Assembly: GCA_021776685.1 (NCBI GenBank)
Contig: JAJFFJ010000062.1
Span: 1-41,763 of the forward strand
Length of the DNA stretch: 41,763 nt
Reading direction: 5' to 3'
Source: Alphaproteobacteria bacterium
GTDB taxonomy: Bacteria; Pseudomonadota; Alphaproteobacteria; Bin65
The translations under genes and the position numbers were made by a program. Of this stretch, positions 1 to 8,246 are shown piece after piece. The notes under the pieces were generated by a model. It ran no database searches. It had not been told where the DNA came from and saw only the letters and a list, made by a program, of their open reading frames with translations. Within the stretch, counting starts at the first letter, position 1. The number at the start of each line of letters is the position of its first letter.

Positions 1-126
1 CGGGATGTGGGCAACGTGGTGGTGCAGCGGCGGGGCAAAGACGGCAAGATGATGGACGCCGTGCACGATGTCAGCTTCGCCTTCGCCTTCCATGCCTTCT
101 ACCCCAAGGGTGTGATTCACAAATAG
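1..126 (+). CDS. C-terminal fragment of an unidentified protein
   Basis: The window opens inside an open frame that runs 41 codons from base 1 to a TAG at 124-126. The tail is rich in aromatic and hydrophobic residues (FAFAFHAFYPKG) and ends in IHK. The frame is open to the left edge, so the gene continues upstream. The fragment is too short for me to name a family. It is on the same strand as the amidohydrolase that follows 86 bp later and could belong to the same transcription unit. The stop codon lies inside a short tandem duplication, so a second TAG in a related context follows 25 bp later. Confidence 0.55.
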   Translation, partial: RDVGNVVVQRRGKDGKMMDAVHDVSFAFAFHAFYPKGVIHK

Positions 127-161
127 CCGCGTTGCGCCGGGCCACAAATAGCCGCGTTGCG
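118..161. repeat. 25-bp-period direct repeat over a stop codon
   Basis: The 19-mer CACAAATAGCCGCGTTGCG occurs at 118-136 and again, perfectly, at 143-161. The first copy contains the last residues and the stop of the upstream gene. It looks like a simple local duplication in the short intergenic space before the amidohydrolase. Confidence 0.85.
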
Positions 162-212
162 GCAGGCAAGGGCGGGGGATAGGCTGCGGCCTCAACACCT
201 GCGGAGATCCCC

Positions 213-1376
213 ATGCCCTACGCTGAAGGCCGCATCATCCATGATGCGGATTCCCACATTATGGAGCCGGCGGACTGGCTGTTTCCCTATGCGGATGCGA
301 AGATTCGCGACCGGATGGAGCGGCTGTACCAGGCAACCCTGGCGCCCGGCGAGCATGAGCAGATGGCGGACCATCTGGCGCTGCAGGCTGACCCGGCATT
401 CCGGGCGGACGACGCAGACGAGATCATGCAGCGCAAGAACTGGCTGGCCACCGGCGCGACGATCAAGGAAGATCGGCCACAGGCGCTCGACCTGTTGGGG
501 TTCCAGACCCAGCTGGTCTTCAACACCTTCGCCAATCAATCTTTGCAAAAGGCCGAACATGGCGACGATGTGGACTTCGCCTATGGCATGGCCGAAGCCC
601 ACAACCGGGCGATCCTCGATTTCTGTTCGCCTGACCCGGCGCGGCTGCTGAATACCTGCTACCTGCCGCTCATGGATATGAACCGGTCCCGCGCCTTCGC
701 CGAGGCGGCCATCAAGGCCGGCGCAAAGTCGCTGTTGATCGCCTGTGCCTGCCCGAAGCACCACAGTCCCAGCCATATCGGCCTCGACCCGGTCTGGGCG
801 GTGCTGCAGGAGGCCGGCGTCCCGGTGCTGTTTCACGTGGGCTCGGGCGGCGATTTCTTCGACTACACCTATTTCGACAACGGCCTGCCGCTGGAGAAGG
901 ATTTCCATGGCGGTGCAGAGAATTTCCGCTCGGTCGACTATATGGCGATCCCCGGTCCGGTGCAGATGACCCTGGCGACAATGATCCTCGATGGCGTGCT
1001 GGAGCGTTTCCCGCGGCTCATGTTCGGGGTGATCGAGCTGGGCGCATCCTGGGTGCCCAGCTGGATGAAATATATGGACTCCGCCATCGAGGCATTTGGC
1101 CGGCATGAGGCGCGGCTGCAGAACCTGTCGCTCAAACCGGGCGAATATGTGCAGCGCCAGGTGCGGGTCACGCCTTACCCCACGGAAGATGCGGGATGGA
1201 TCATGCGCGAGGCGGGGGAAGCCGTGGCGCTGTTTTCCTCCGACTACCCCCATGTGGAAGGCGGCCGTAATCCGCTTGGCCGGTTCGAGGCCTCGCTCAC
1301 GGAGGTGGGCGCGGAAGGCCAGGACCGCTTCTATCGCCGCAACTTCGAAGAGTTGATGGGGCCGATGTTGCAATAG
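213..1376 (+). CDS. Amidohydrolase family protein (amidohydrolase-2 type)
   Basis: This 387-residue protein carries the hallmarks of the amidohydrolase-2 TIM-barrel family of metal-dependent hydrolases and decarboxylases. Visible motifs are the N-terminal metal motif DADSH (residues 11-15), a central FHVGSG strand-end histidine, an ELGASW segment, and a late FSSDYPHVEGG carrying the Asp and His of the metal site. The start is supported by GGAGA about 5 nt upstream of ATG 213. Length is normal for the family. No signal peptide is visible, so it is probably cytoplasmic. The polyphosphate kinase gene follows after 2 bp, implying co-transcription. The substrate cannot be read from the sequence; family members act on ring-cleavage products, carboxylated aromatics and similar acids. 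Confidence 0.85.
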   Translation: MPYAEGRIIHDADSHIMEPADWLFPYADAKIRDRMERLYQATLAPGEHEQMADHLALQADPAFRADDADEIMQRKNWLATGATIKEDRPQALDLLGFQTQLVFNTFANQSLQKAEHGDDVDFAYGMAEAHNRAILDFCSPDPARLLNTCYLPLMDMNRSRAFAEAAIKAGAKSLLIACACPKHHSPSHIGLDPVWAVLQEAGVPVLFHVGSGGDFFDYTYFDNGLPLEKDFHGGAENFRSVDYMAIPGPVQMTLATMILDGVLERFPRLMFGVIELGASWVPSWMKYMDSAIEAFGRHEARLQNLSLKPGEYVQRQVRVTPYPTEDAGWIMREAGEAVALFSSDYPHVEGGRNPLGRFEASLTEVGAEGQDRFYRRNFEELMGPMLQ

Positions 1377-1378
1377 CC

Positions 1379-2191
1379 ATGGCTGATGCGCGCACCCACA
1401 AGCTGACACCTTGCAAGCCGGTCGAACTGGCCGCTTTCCCGACGACGTCCGACCCCTATTGGTCCGACAGCCGCGACGCGGCAGAAGATGCCTTCCGTGC
1501 TTTGCGCAAGCGCTTCATTGAGCTGCAGCGGCGCTTTTATGCGGCCCACGAGCAAAAGCTGCTGGTGGTGCTGCAGGCCATGGACGCGGGCGGCAAGGAC
1601 GGCGCCATTCGCAATATCACCCGGGGCGCTAATCCGCAGGGCGTCCGTGTGGAAAGCTTCAAGGCGCCGTCATCCGCTGATCTGGCGCGCGACTATCTGT
1701 GGCGCGTGCACAAGGCGGTGCCGCCGACCGGTCATATCACCATCTTCAACCGCTCCCACTATGGCGACGTGCTGGTGGTGCGGGTGGAAAACCTGGTGCC
1801 GGAAGACCAGTGGCAGCAGCGCTACGACCAGATCAACGATTTCGAGCGGATGCTCTCGGAGACCGGCACCCACATCCTGAAATTTTATCTGCATATTTCC
1901 AACGACGAGCAACGCCGCCGCCTGCAGTCCCGGGCGGATGAACCGGACAAGAACTGGAAGCTGGTGCCTGCGGACCTGGAGAAGCGGGCCCAGTGGGACG
2001 ACTATCAGGTCGCCTATCAGGACGCGCTCGCCCGTTGCACCACCGACTGGGCACCCTGGTATGTGATCCCGGCGGACCAGAAATGGTATCGCAATCTGGC
2101 GATCATGCAGGTGATCGTGGACAGGTTGGAAACGATCGATCCGCAATATCCGCCGTCCAAATTCGACGTCTCCGGGCTGATAATCCCCTAG
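1379..2191 (+). CDS. PPK2-family polyphosphate kinase
   Basis: A 270-residue PPK2 protein, which moves phosphate between polyphosphate and nucleotides. The Walker A-like DAGGKDG motif is at residues 69-75. The second block NRSHYGDV (124-131) is the lid/Walker B region. The family-typical W-x-DY-x-x-AY-x-D-x-L segment and the APWYVIPADQKWYRN stretch follow. The single compact domain and the sequence style suggest the AMP/ADP-phosphorylating class III group rather than the long or two-domain types, but this subclass is inference. The gene starts 2 bp after the amidohydrolase stop. Its own stop lies in a CTAG palindrome shared with the stop of the convergent aldo/keto reductase gene. Confidence 0.9.
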   Translation: MADARTHKLTPCKPVELAAFPTTSDPYWSDSRDAAEDAFRALRKRFIELQRRFYAAHEQKLLVVLQAMDAGGKDGAIRNITRGANPQGVRVESFKAPSSADLARDYLWRVHKAVPPTGHITIFNRSHYGDVLVVRVENLVPEDQWQQRYDQINDFERMLSETGTHILKFYLHISNDEQRRRLQSRADEPDKNWKLVPADLEKRAQWDDYQVAYQDALARCTTDWAPWYVIPADQKWYRNLAIMQVIVDRLETIDPQYPPSKFDVSGLIIP

Positions 2192-2943
2192 GCGACCGCG
2201 CGTACCGCCTGCGCCAGGTGCTCGGGGTTTAGCGTGCCGATGACAATGCTGGTGACGCCAGGCTGACCTGCCGAAAAGCGTAGGGCGTCACCCACCGGAT
2301 CTGCACCCTCCGCGCCGGCCAGCGCGCCACTGTCCAGAGCCTTTTTGATCAGCACCAGTTTTCCCTGGGCGTGGGCCGCCTCGATGACCGGGATCTCCGC
2401 CGTATGGGCCGGGTTGAGCGTCACCATCACTGCATCTATGTCCGGCAGCAGGGCGATAGTGTCCGCGACAGTCTTGGTGGACATGCCGATGGCGCCGATA
2501 TCGCCCCGGTCACGCCAGCGGCTCAGCACATCCAGCACCGGCGTTTCGCGCGCCACATATGTGTCCTCGCCGGTGGAGTGGACGAGCACAAGGTCCAGAT
2601 GGTCGGTCTGCAGACGACGCAGGCTGTTGGCCAGGCTCTGTTCCGTGGTCTCGGCGGAAAAGTCGAAATGTGAGCGGCCATCCTCGAAATACTCGCCAAC
2701 TTTTGTGGCCAGCACCCAGCGGTCCCGCTGTCCGGCGATGGCCTCGCCGATCTTCGTCTCGCTGTTGCCATAGGCGGGGGCGGTGTCCAGAAGCGTCACG
2801 CCAAGGGCCGCGGCCTGGTCCAGCAGCGCACGGACCGCGGTGGCGTCCGGCAGCTCAAAGCCTTCGTCATATCTGAGCCCCTGGTTGCGCCCGATTTTGA
2901 CGGTCCCGAGGCCAATCTTGCTGATGCGCCGAGCGAGAGTCAT
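2188..2943 (-). CDS. Aldo/keto reductase family oxidoreductase
   Basis: A 251-residue NAD(P)H-dependent aldo/keto reductase. The catalytic tetrad is complete: Asp53, Tyr58 (LLDTAPAYGNSETKIG), Lys81 (WVLATKVG) and His122 (LDLVLVHSTG). The C-terminal SIVIGTLNPEHL block matches the cofactor-binding end of the family, where the usual form is a GxxxxxxL segment. It is somewhat shorter than the usual 280-330 residues. It lies 55 bp downstream of the FAD oxidoreductase on the same strand, so the two are probably one operon. Its stop codon overlaps that of the polyphosphate kinase on the other strand. The physiological substrate is unknown. Confidence 0.88.
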   Translation of the reverse strand: MTLARRISKIGLGTVKIGRNQGLRYDEGFELPDATAVRALLDQAAALGVTLLDTAPAYGNSETKIGEAIAGQRDRWVLATKVGEYFEDGRSHFDFSAETTEQSLANSLRRLQTDHLDLVLVHSTGEDTYVARETPVLDVLSRWRDRGDIGAIGMSTKTVADTIALLPDIDAVMVTLNPAHTAEIPVIEAAHAQGKLVLIKKALDSGALAGAEGADPVGDALRFSAGQPGVTSIVIGTLNPEHLAQAVRAVA

Positions 2944-2998
2944 GGCTTGGGGCTCATGATTTGGGGCTCAAGGGCGCAGGGCTCGCGAGTGGTGATCT

Positions 2999-4210
2999 TC
3001 ACGAGAGAGGCCGCCAATCTGCCATGTCCCACGGCGCGTCGGCGACGGGCGGCGGTGCGCCTGGCAGGGGAGGGGCGGCGGAACCGGATGGCCCGTCCAG
3101 ATGATCCAGCACCGCGTCGGCAAGCATGGGCGCGTAGGCAAGTTTGGTCGGCCACGCCACCAGGGTATTGGGCCGGCCGCCTTTGCGGATGACGGGCCCA
3201 TCGGGGATGCGCTGGTCTGGCGTCGCTGATTCGTGGCGGCTGATGCGCACTGTTGCGCCCATGACCCCGTCGAGCGGCAGGGCCGGGAAATATTTCGTCA
3301 GCTGCCGCCGGACCTCGGCGAGCAAATCCGCCGGCGTTTTGCCGACACCAGCTTCTGCGATTTCGCCGCCCAAATACCAAACGGGATCGCCCGTGGCGGT
3401 GGCATGGCTGGAAATGGTCAGTGCGGGCCGTCCGCTGCTCACATCTGTATGCATGAAGAGGGCGGGGAGGTTGCCTTTGAGCAGAACCATGTGAAGCGGG
3501 CGTTCCTGCGCTGGGGCCACGTTTGCGTCCGTGTCTGGTTCTTCGCCTGCTTCCGTCAGCCGGGCCAGATCCGGGTTGCCGCCGCCACTGGTGGCTACCA
3601 GCCAGCGGGCCGCCACCTGAATGCCGTCGAGCGTGATGAGATGCCGTTGTGCCGCCGGGTCGTAGGTGCACTTTCCGGTATCGATCGCGCCCTGGCGGAT
3701 GTGCGCCGCATGTTGGCCGCCCAATGCCGCGACGACGGACGGCACATCGAAAACCGGCTCCGCCAGCCGCACCAGCGTTCCCCGAAATCCCGTCTCGCGG
3801 ATCGCATCCGGCCAGCGGCCGCGATCCACAGGCGAAAAGGACTTGGCCAACACAGCGCGCGCTGCGATGGGAATGACGAGGGAGAGCAGACTTCGCGGGA
3901 AGGCCAGATATTGCTCTGTGCTGGCCAGCCGCGCCGACGAAAGGTCGGGCGGATTGTGACCGTCCCTGGCGCCCAGCCAATGTCCGGGCATACGTTCCAG
4001 CAGTTGCTGGTTTCTGGTCTTTTTTCCGCCGAGCGCGTATTTCGCCCCGGAATGGATGATGCCCTGGGAGTGGATGGTCTGCCCGCCGCCCAATGTGTCC
4101 GCCTCGAACAGCGCGGCTGTATAACCGGCCCGCACCAGCGCATCCAGCAGCCACAGCCCCGCTATGCCGCCGCCGGCAATCGCGACGTCCAGTTGCAGCG
4201 GGCCATTCAC
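2999..4210 (-). CDS. FAD-dependent oxidoreductase (DAO/GlpA-like fold)
   Basis: A 403-residue flavoprotein. The N-terminal dinucleotide-binding motif is GGGIAG (residues 13-18), followed by an acidic strand end (ALFEAD) that would bind the adenosine ribose. The segment TIHSQGIIHSGAKYAL resembles the FAD/substrate motif of the DAO superfamily (glycerol-3-phosphate dehydrogenase and L-2-hydroxyglutarate oxidase relatives). There is no signal peptide. Start ATG 4210 was chosen because the longer overlapping frame on this strand has an arginine-rich, shadow-like composition. The gene is divergent from the molybdopterin oxidoreductase (99 bp apart) and followed by the aldo/keto reductase. Substrate unknown. 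Confidence 0.82.
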   Translation of the reverse strand: MNGPLQLDVAIAGGGIAGLWLLDALVRAGYTAALFEADTLGGGQTIHSQGIIHSGAKYALGGKKTRNQQLLERMPGHWLGARDGHNPPDLSSARLASTEQYLAFPRSLLSLVIPIAARAVLAKSFSPVDRGRWPDAIRETGFRGTLVRLAEPVFDVPSVVAALGGQHAAHIRQGAIDTGKCTYDPAAQRHLITLDGIQVAARWLVATSGGGNPDLARLTEAGEEPDTDANVAPAQERPLHMVLLKGNLPALFMHTDVSSGRPALTISSHATATGDPVWYLGGEIAEAGVGKTPADLLAEVRRQLTKYFPALPLDGVMGATVRISRHESATPDQRIPDGPVIRKGGRPNTLVAWPTKLAYAPMLADAVLDHLDGPSGSAAPPLPGAPPPVADAPWDMADWRPLS

Positions 4211-4258
4211 GCGTTTTGCTCCGCTCGTGACGGAGATGAATTTTGAGTGTGAAACGCG

Positions 4259-4286
4259 TTGAGCATTGGGCGAATAAGGCTACATT
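4259..4286 (+). promoter_or_regulatory. Predicted sigma-70 promoter of the molybdopterin oxidoreductase
   Basis: TTGAGC (4259-4264) and TACATT (4281-4286) are separated by 16 bp, in the short divergent space ahead of ATG 4310. The implied transcript start near 4293 leaves a very short leader that still contains AGGA. Confidence 0.4.
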
Positions 4287-4309
4287 GACGGCAGGACGCA
4301 ACCAATTCT

Positions 4310-6424
4310 ATGCCGCAACGGCACATCTTTGAGGCCCAAATGCCGCTCGACGCGCAGCCCGAAATTCATCATTCCACTTGCCCCCATGACTGCCCCAGCT
4401 GCTGTGCCTTGGAGGTGGAGAAGATCGATTCCCACACCATTGGCCGGGTCAGGGGCGCCAAGGACAACAGTTATACCGACGGCGTGATTTGCGCCAAGGT
4501 CGCCCGCTATGCCGAGCGCGTACATCATCCGGACCGGTTGAAGACGCCGCTTCGACGGGTCGGCGAAAAAGGCTGCGGCCCTGAAGGGTTCGAGCCAATT
4601 TCCTGGGAAGACGCGCTGGACCTGACAGCGGACGCCTTCCTGCGCGCGGAGGAAAAATACGGCGCGGAGACCGTGTGGCCCTACCAGTATGCCGGGACCA
4701 TGGGGCTGGTGCAGCGCGACGGCATCCACCGCCTGCGCCACGCCAAGAAATACTCCCGCCAGCACGATACCATCTGTTCCAGCCTATCGAATGCCGGCTG
4801 GCGGGCAGGCGCGGGCGTCAACCGCGGCGTCGATTGCCGGGAGATGGAGCATTCCGACCAGATCATCATGTGGGGCGGCAATCCGGTGTCGACCCAGGTG
4901 AATGTGATGCACCACATCAGCCAGGCGAAGAAGAACCGAGGCGCCAAGCTGGTGGTGGTTGACCCCTATCGCACCGGCACGGCGGAACAGGCCGACTTGC
5001 ATGTGATGCTGCGCCCGGGCACGGACGGGGCGCTCGCTTGCGCGATGATGCATGTGATGCTGCGCGACGGGCTGGCCGACCGCGCCTATATGGTGAAATT
5101 TACGGACGTCCCGGAAGAGCTGGAGGCTCACCTTGCCGGCCGCACGCCCGAATGGGCAGCGGAGATCACCGGCCTCTCGGCCCAGGAGATCGTCGACTTC
5201 GCCCATCAGTACGGCAATGTCGACCGCACCTTCCTGCGCATCGGCTACGGGTTCACACGCTCCCGCAATGGCGCCGCAAACATGCATGCGGTGAGCTGCC
5301 TGCCGGCGGTCTCCGGACACTGGCAATATCGGGGCGGCGGCGCCCTGTTCACCCAGTACGGCATCTACAACATCGATTTCAGGTTGATCGTAGGCGCAGA
5401 CCTTTTGGATCGCGATACCCGGCTGATCGACATGTCGCGCATCGGCCCGGCATTAACCGGTGACACCTACGATCTGGGCGATGGGCCGCCGATTACCGCC
5501 ATGCTGGTGCAGAACACCAATCCCGTGGTGGTCGCGCCTGACTCCAACAAGGTGCGGGAAGGCTTCGCGCGAGACGACCTGTTTGTCTGCGTCCATGAGC
5601 AGTTCCTGACCGACACCGCGCGCATGGCGGATATTGTCCTCCCGGCCACGACCTTCCTGGAACATCACGATATCTATATGGCCGGCGGCCATACCCATCT
5701 GCAGGTGACCAAGCCGGTTATCGAGCCGCAGCATGAAGCGCGGCCCAACCACCATGTTCATTGTGAGCTGGCCAAGCGGCTGGGCGCCGAACACCGTGGT
5801 TTCGAGATGACCGAGTGGGAGATCATCGACGAAACATTGCGCGCGTCCGGCCATCCCGGCGCGGATGAGGTCCATGCCATGCATTGGCTGGACTGCGCGC
5901 CGGATTTCTCGACCCAGCATTTCCTGGGTGGATTTGGCACTGACGACGGCAAGTTCCACTTCCGCGGTGATTGGGCCAAGGTTGGTTTTCTGGAGCCGGA
6001 ACGCATGCCGCCGCTGCCGGACCATATGAACGTGATCGACAATGCGGATGACGACCATCCCTTCCGGCTGGTGGCCGCGCCCGCGCGCAGCTACCTCAAC
6101 AGCAGCTTCACCGAGACACCCACGTCGCAAAAGCGCGAAGGCCGACCGGAGGTGATGATGCACCCGGTGGATTGCGCCGAGCTGGAGATCGCGCGAGGAG
6201 ACCTGGTGACCCTGGGCAATGGGCAGGGTGAAGTGACGGTCCACGCCCGTCCCTTTGACGGCATCCAGCGCGGCGTGGTGGTGGTGGAGAGCATCTGGCC
6301 CAACACTGCCTTTGCGGGCGGGCGCGGCATCAACACCCTGATCAGCGCAGACCAGGGCCCGCCGTTGGGGGGCGCTGTTTTCCATGATACAAAAGTGTGG
6401 ATAAAATTGGCGCCGCAGGCCTGA
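4310..6424 (+). CDS. Molybdopterin-dependent oxidoreductase (DMSO reductase family)
   Basis: A 704-residue DMSO-reductase-family protein. Cys24, Cys28, Cys32 and Cys61 (in TCPHDCPSCC and GVICAK) form the N-terminal 4Fe-4S site; Cys31 is an extra cysteine next to the third ligand. The middle holds the MGD-binding Rossmann-like segments (IIMWGGNPVSTQVN, KLVVVDPYRTGTAEQAD, MLVQNTNPVVVAPD, DIVLPATTFLE). The C-terminal 110 residues are the molydop-binding beta-barrel (VMMHPVDCAELEI, GDLVTLGNGQGEVTV). No twin-arginine signal is visible, so it is likely cytoplasmic. The start could also be ATG 4340. No electron-transfer partner subunit lies next to it; the divergent flavoprotein is the nearest redox neighbour. 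Substrate unknown. Confidence 0.88.
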   Translation: MPQRHIFEAQMPLDAQPEIHHSTCPHDCPSCCALEVEKIDSHTIGRVRGAKDNSYTDGVICAKVARYAERVHHPDRLKTPLRRVGEKGCGPEGFEPISWEDALDLTADAFLRAEEKYGAETVWPYQYAGTMGLVQRDGIHRLRHAKKYSRQHDTICSSLSNAGWRAGAGVNRGVDCREMEHSDQIIMWGGNPVSTQVNVMHHISQAKKNRGAKLVVVDPYRTGTAEQADLHVMLRPGTDGALACAMMHVMLRDGLADRAYMVKFTDVPEELEAHLAGRTPEWAAEITGLSAQEIVDFAHQYGNVDRTFLRIGYGFTRSRNGAANMHAVSCLPAVSGHWQYRGGGALFTQYGIYNIDFRLIVGADLLDRDTRLIDMSRIGPALTGDTYDLGDGPPITAMLVQNTNPVVVAPDSNKVREGFARDDLFVCVHEQFLTDTARMADIVLPATTFLEHHDIYMAGGHTHLQVTKPVIEPQHEARPNHHVHCELAKRLGAEHRGFEMTEWEIIDETLRASGHPGADEVHAMHWLDCAPDFSTQHFLGGFGTDDGKFHFRGDWAKVGFLEPERMPPLPDHMNVIDNADDDHPFRLVAAPARSYLNSSFTETPTSQKREGRPEVMMHPVDCAELEIARGDLVTLGNGQGEVTVHARPFDGIQRGVVVVESIWPNTAFAGGRGINTLISADQGPPLGGAVFHDTKVWIKLAPQA

Positions 6425-6427
6425 TTT

Positions 6428-6474
6428 GGTCCATATATTGTATTAAGTGGCGATAAACCTATAATATGTAGTGT
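6428..6474. promoter_or_regulatory. Two NrdR-box-like sites, 31 bp centre to centre
   Basis: Site A at 6428-6443 contains CATATATTGTAT and matches the published NrdR box (ACACWATATATWGTGT) at about 11 of 16 positions. Site B at 6459-6474 is CTATAATATGTAGTGT and matches at about 12-13 of 16. The centres are 31 bp apart, the three-helical-turn spacing typical of paired NrdR boxes. They lie just after the molybdopterin oxidoreductase and upstream of the mipZ promoter. That NrdR binds here is inference. Confidence 0.4.
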
Positions 6475-6507
6475 ATTCACCGCGGGTAGGCGCGACCTGT
6501 CATCTGT

Positions 6508-6536
6508 TTGACATTTCGCCCAAATCTGCGCTGATT
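6508..6536 (+). promoter_or_regulatory. Predicted promoter of mipZ
   Basis: A consensus -35 box TTGACA is at 6508-6513. With a 17-18 bp spacer the -10 would be CTGATT or TGATTT at 6531-6537, which is weak. The site is 45-70 bp ahead of the GTG start. Confidence 0.4.
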
Positions 6537-6580
6537 TTCTGAACTTCCACTGTTGAGATTCCACAGAGAGGACCGCATTC

Positions 6581-7468
6581 GTGTCCAGCGCGCGTATCCT
6601 AGTATTCGCCAATGAAAAAGGCGGCACCGGAAAGTCCACCACGGCAATGCATGCGGCGGTGGCGCTGATCCGTGATGGTAAGCGGGTGGTGTGTGTGGAT
6701 ATCGATTCCCACCAATCATCGCTCGGCCATTATGTGCGCAACCGTCTCGCCTTCAGCGAATCGAAGGGCATCACGCTTCCTTCACCGGATGTGGAGCTTT
6801 TTGAATTCAGTGAAGAAGTGGATCGCAACGTGGCGGAGGCGGCCGACCGTGCAGTCTTCGACGACCTGCTGTCCCGGCTTCGTGACAGCTATGACTATGT
6901 GGTGGTGGACTGTCCCGGCAACGACACTCCGCTGACCCGCTATGTGATCGGGTTCGCTGATACCCTGGTCACCCCGGTCAACGACAGCTTTATCGACCTG
7001 GACCTGCTGGGCGAGATTGCCGGAAGCCCGCCGCAGGTGGTCGGCCCCAGCGTCTTCAGCCAAGCCGTATGGGAGCAGCGTCAGGCACGCGCGCAACGCG
7101 GCGATGGCCCGATCGATTGGATCGTCCTGCGCAATCGGCTCAGCCCGCTGGATTCACGCAACAAAAAGAATGTCGGCATCACTCTGGTGGAACTGGCGGA
7201 ACGGATCGGCTTCCGTCTCGTGGATGGCTTCTTTGAGCGGGTGATTTTCCGGCAGCTCTTCCTGCAGGGTCTGACGGTTCTCGACCTTAAGGACGATGGT
7301 TCTGACCCAACACTCAATCTCTCCCATGTTGCTGCGCGTCAGGAAATACGCCGGCTTGTGGAGGAGATCGACGGCAGGCCGCGGGCCCATAAGCCAGCCC
7401 CCCGGGCCGACGATCCGGTCGCGATGCCAATTCCCCATGCCGCGCAGGCTGGACCTGAACCGCACTAG
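6581..7468 (+). CDS. mipZ: Division-plane positioning ATPase MipZ
   Basis: A 295-residue deviant-Walker P-loop ATPase of the ParA/MinD superfamily. NEKGGTGKST at residues 11-20 has both the signature Lys13 and the P-loop Lys18. The sequence follows MipZ along its length: VVVDCPGNDTPLTRYVIGFADTLVTPVNDSFIDLDLLG, then VWEQRQARA, DWIVLRNRLS and RVIFRQLFLQGLTVLDL. MipZ forms a gradient from ParB at the poles and inhibits FtsZ assembly, placing the division site at midcell in alphaproteobacteria. The start is GTG with AGAGAGGA about 8 nt upstream. A short proline/alanine-rich tail (from residue 265) is probably disordered. It heads a run with a VWA protein and a J-domain protein. Confidence 0.92.
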   Translation: MSSARILVFANEKGGTGKSTTAMHAAVALIRDGKRVVCVDIDSHQSSLGHYVRNRLAFSESKGITLPSPDVELFEFSEEVDRNVAEAADRAVFDDLLSRLRDSYDYVVVDCPGNDTPLTRYVIGFADTLVTPVNDSFIDLDLLGEIAGSPPQVVGPSVFSQAVWEQRQARAQRGDGPIDWIVLRNRLSPLDSRNKKNVGITLVELAERIGFRLVDGFFERVIFRQLFLQGLTVLDLKDDGSDPTLNLSHVAARQEIRRLVEEIDGRPRAHKPAPRADDPVAMPIPHAAQAGPEPH

Positions 7469-7502
7469 TGCCCATCTATGTAACCGGAGGCTATAATCCG
7501 GT

Positions 7503-8240
7503 ATGGGTAAGGATATCAGCAAAACCGGCGGCACGTCTGACAAGGGCGCCGTAACACCATCTTCTTCTTCGCAGAAGGAGGTGGATGCGTTTGTGCGTAA
7601 TCTGGCCGCCGTACCGTCGGCCGGAAAGGGCGCCAGCCGCGGACGCCTGATCTTCGCCATGGATGCGACCGCAAGCAGGGAACCAAGTTGGGACCACGCC
7701 TGCCACTTGCAGGCCGAGATGTTCCAGGAAACCAGTGCGCTGGGTGGCCTTGATGTTCAGCTGGTGTATTTCCGCGGCTTCCGCGAATGCCGCGCGTCTC
7801 AATGGGTTTCCAGTTCCGACGAGCTGGTCGAAAAAATGGTCAAGGTTCGGTGCGCCGGCGGACTGACCCAGCTCAACCGCGTGCTGCGCCATGCCCACAA
7901 GGAGGCGGAGAAGCAGCAGGTCAATGCGCTGGTGTATGTGGGCGACGCTTTCGAGGAAGCGGTAGATCGGGTCAGTGACACCGCAGGCCGGCTTGGCCTG
8001 ATGGGGTTGCGCTGCTTCATGTTCCATGAAGGTACTGACCCCGTGGCCGGGCGGGCCTTTCGTCAGGTGGCCGCACTCTCCGGCGGCGCATATTGCAGCT
8101 TCGATGCCGGCAGCGCCCAGCAGTTGCGCGATCTGCTGTCGGCCGTGGCGGTCTATGCCGCAGGCGGGCGTCCGGCGCTCGAGGATTTCGGCAAACGCCG
8201 CGGCGGGGCGGTGCCGCAGCTCACACACCAGGTGAAATAG
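7503..8240 (+). CDS. VWA domain-containing protein
   Basis: A 245-residue protein with a single von Willebrand A-type domain. The metal-ion-dependent adhesion site can be traced: Asp54, Thr56 and Ser58 in FAMDATASRE, Thr122 in GGLTQLNRVL, and Asp148 in VYVGDAFEE. The first 30 residues are serine/threonine-rich and probably disordered. There is no signal peptide or membrane segment, so it is cytoplasmic. GGAGG lies at 7486-7490, about 12 nt from the ATG. It starts 34 bp after mipZ and ends 6 bp before the membrane J-domain gene, so the three are probably co-transcribed. Intracellular VWA proteins often scaffold complexes; its partner here is unknown, with the adjacent J protein the obvious candidate. 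Confidence 0.85.
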   Translation: MGKDISKTGGTSDKGAVTPSSSSQKEVDAFVRNLAAVPSAGKGASRGRLIFAMDATASREPSWDHACHLQAEMFQETSALGGLDVQLVYFRGFRECRASQWVSSSDELVEKMVKVRCAGGLTQLNRVLRHAHKEAEKQQVNALVYVGDAFEEAVDRVSDTAGRLGLMGLRCFMFHEGTDPVAGRAFRQVAALSGGAYCSFDAGSAQQLRDLLSAVAVYAAGGRPALEDFGKRRGGAVPQLTHQVK

Positions 8241-8246
8241 ACCGGC

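Noticed and set aside
192-1409. 405-codon open frame antisense to the amidohydrolase
   Set aside because: Its translation is a His/Arg-rich shadow without family motifs, while the + strand frame has clear catalytic motifs and a ribosome-binding site.
2940-4301. 453-codon open frame on the - strand overlapping the FAD oxidoreductase
   Set aside because: Arginine/alanine/glycine-rich composition typical of out-of-frame GC-rich DNA; the 403-residue frame carries the FAD motif.
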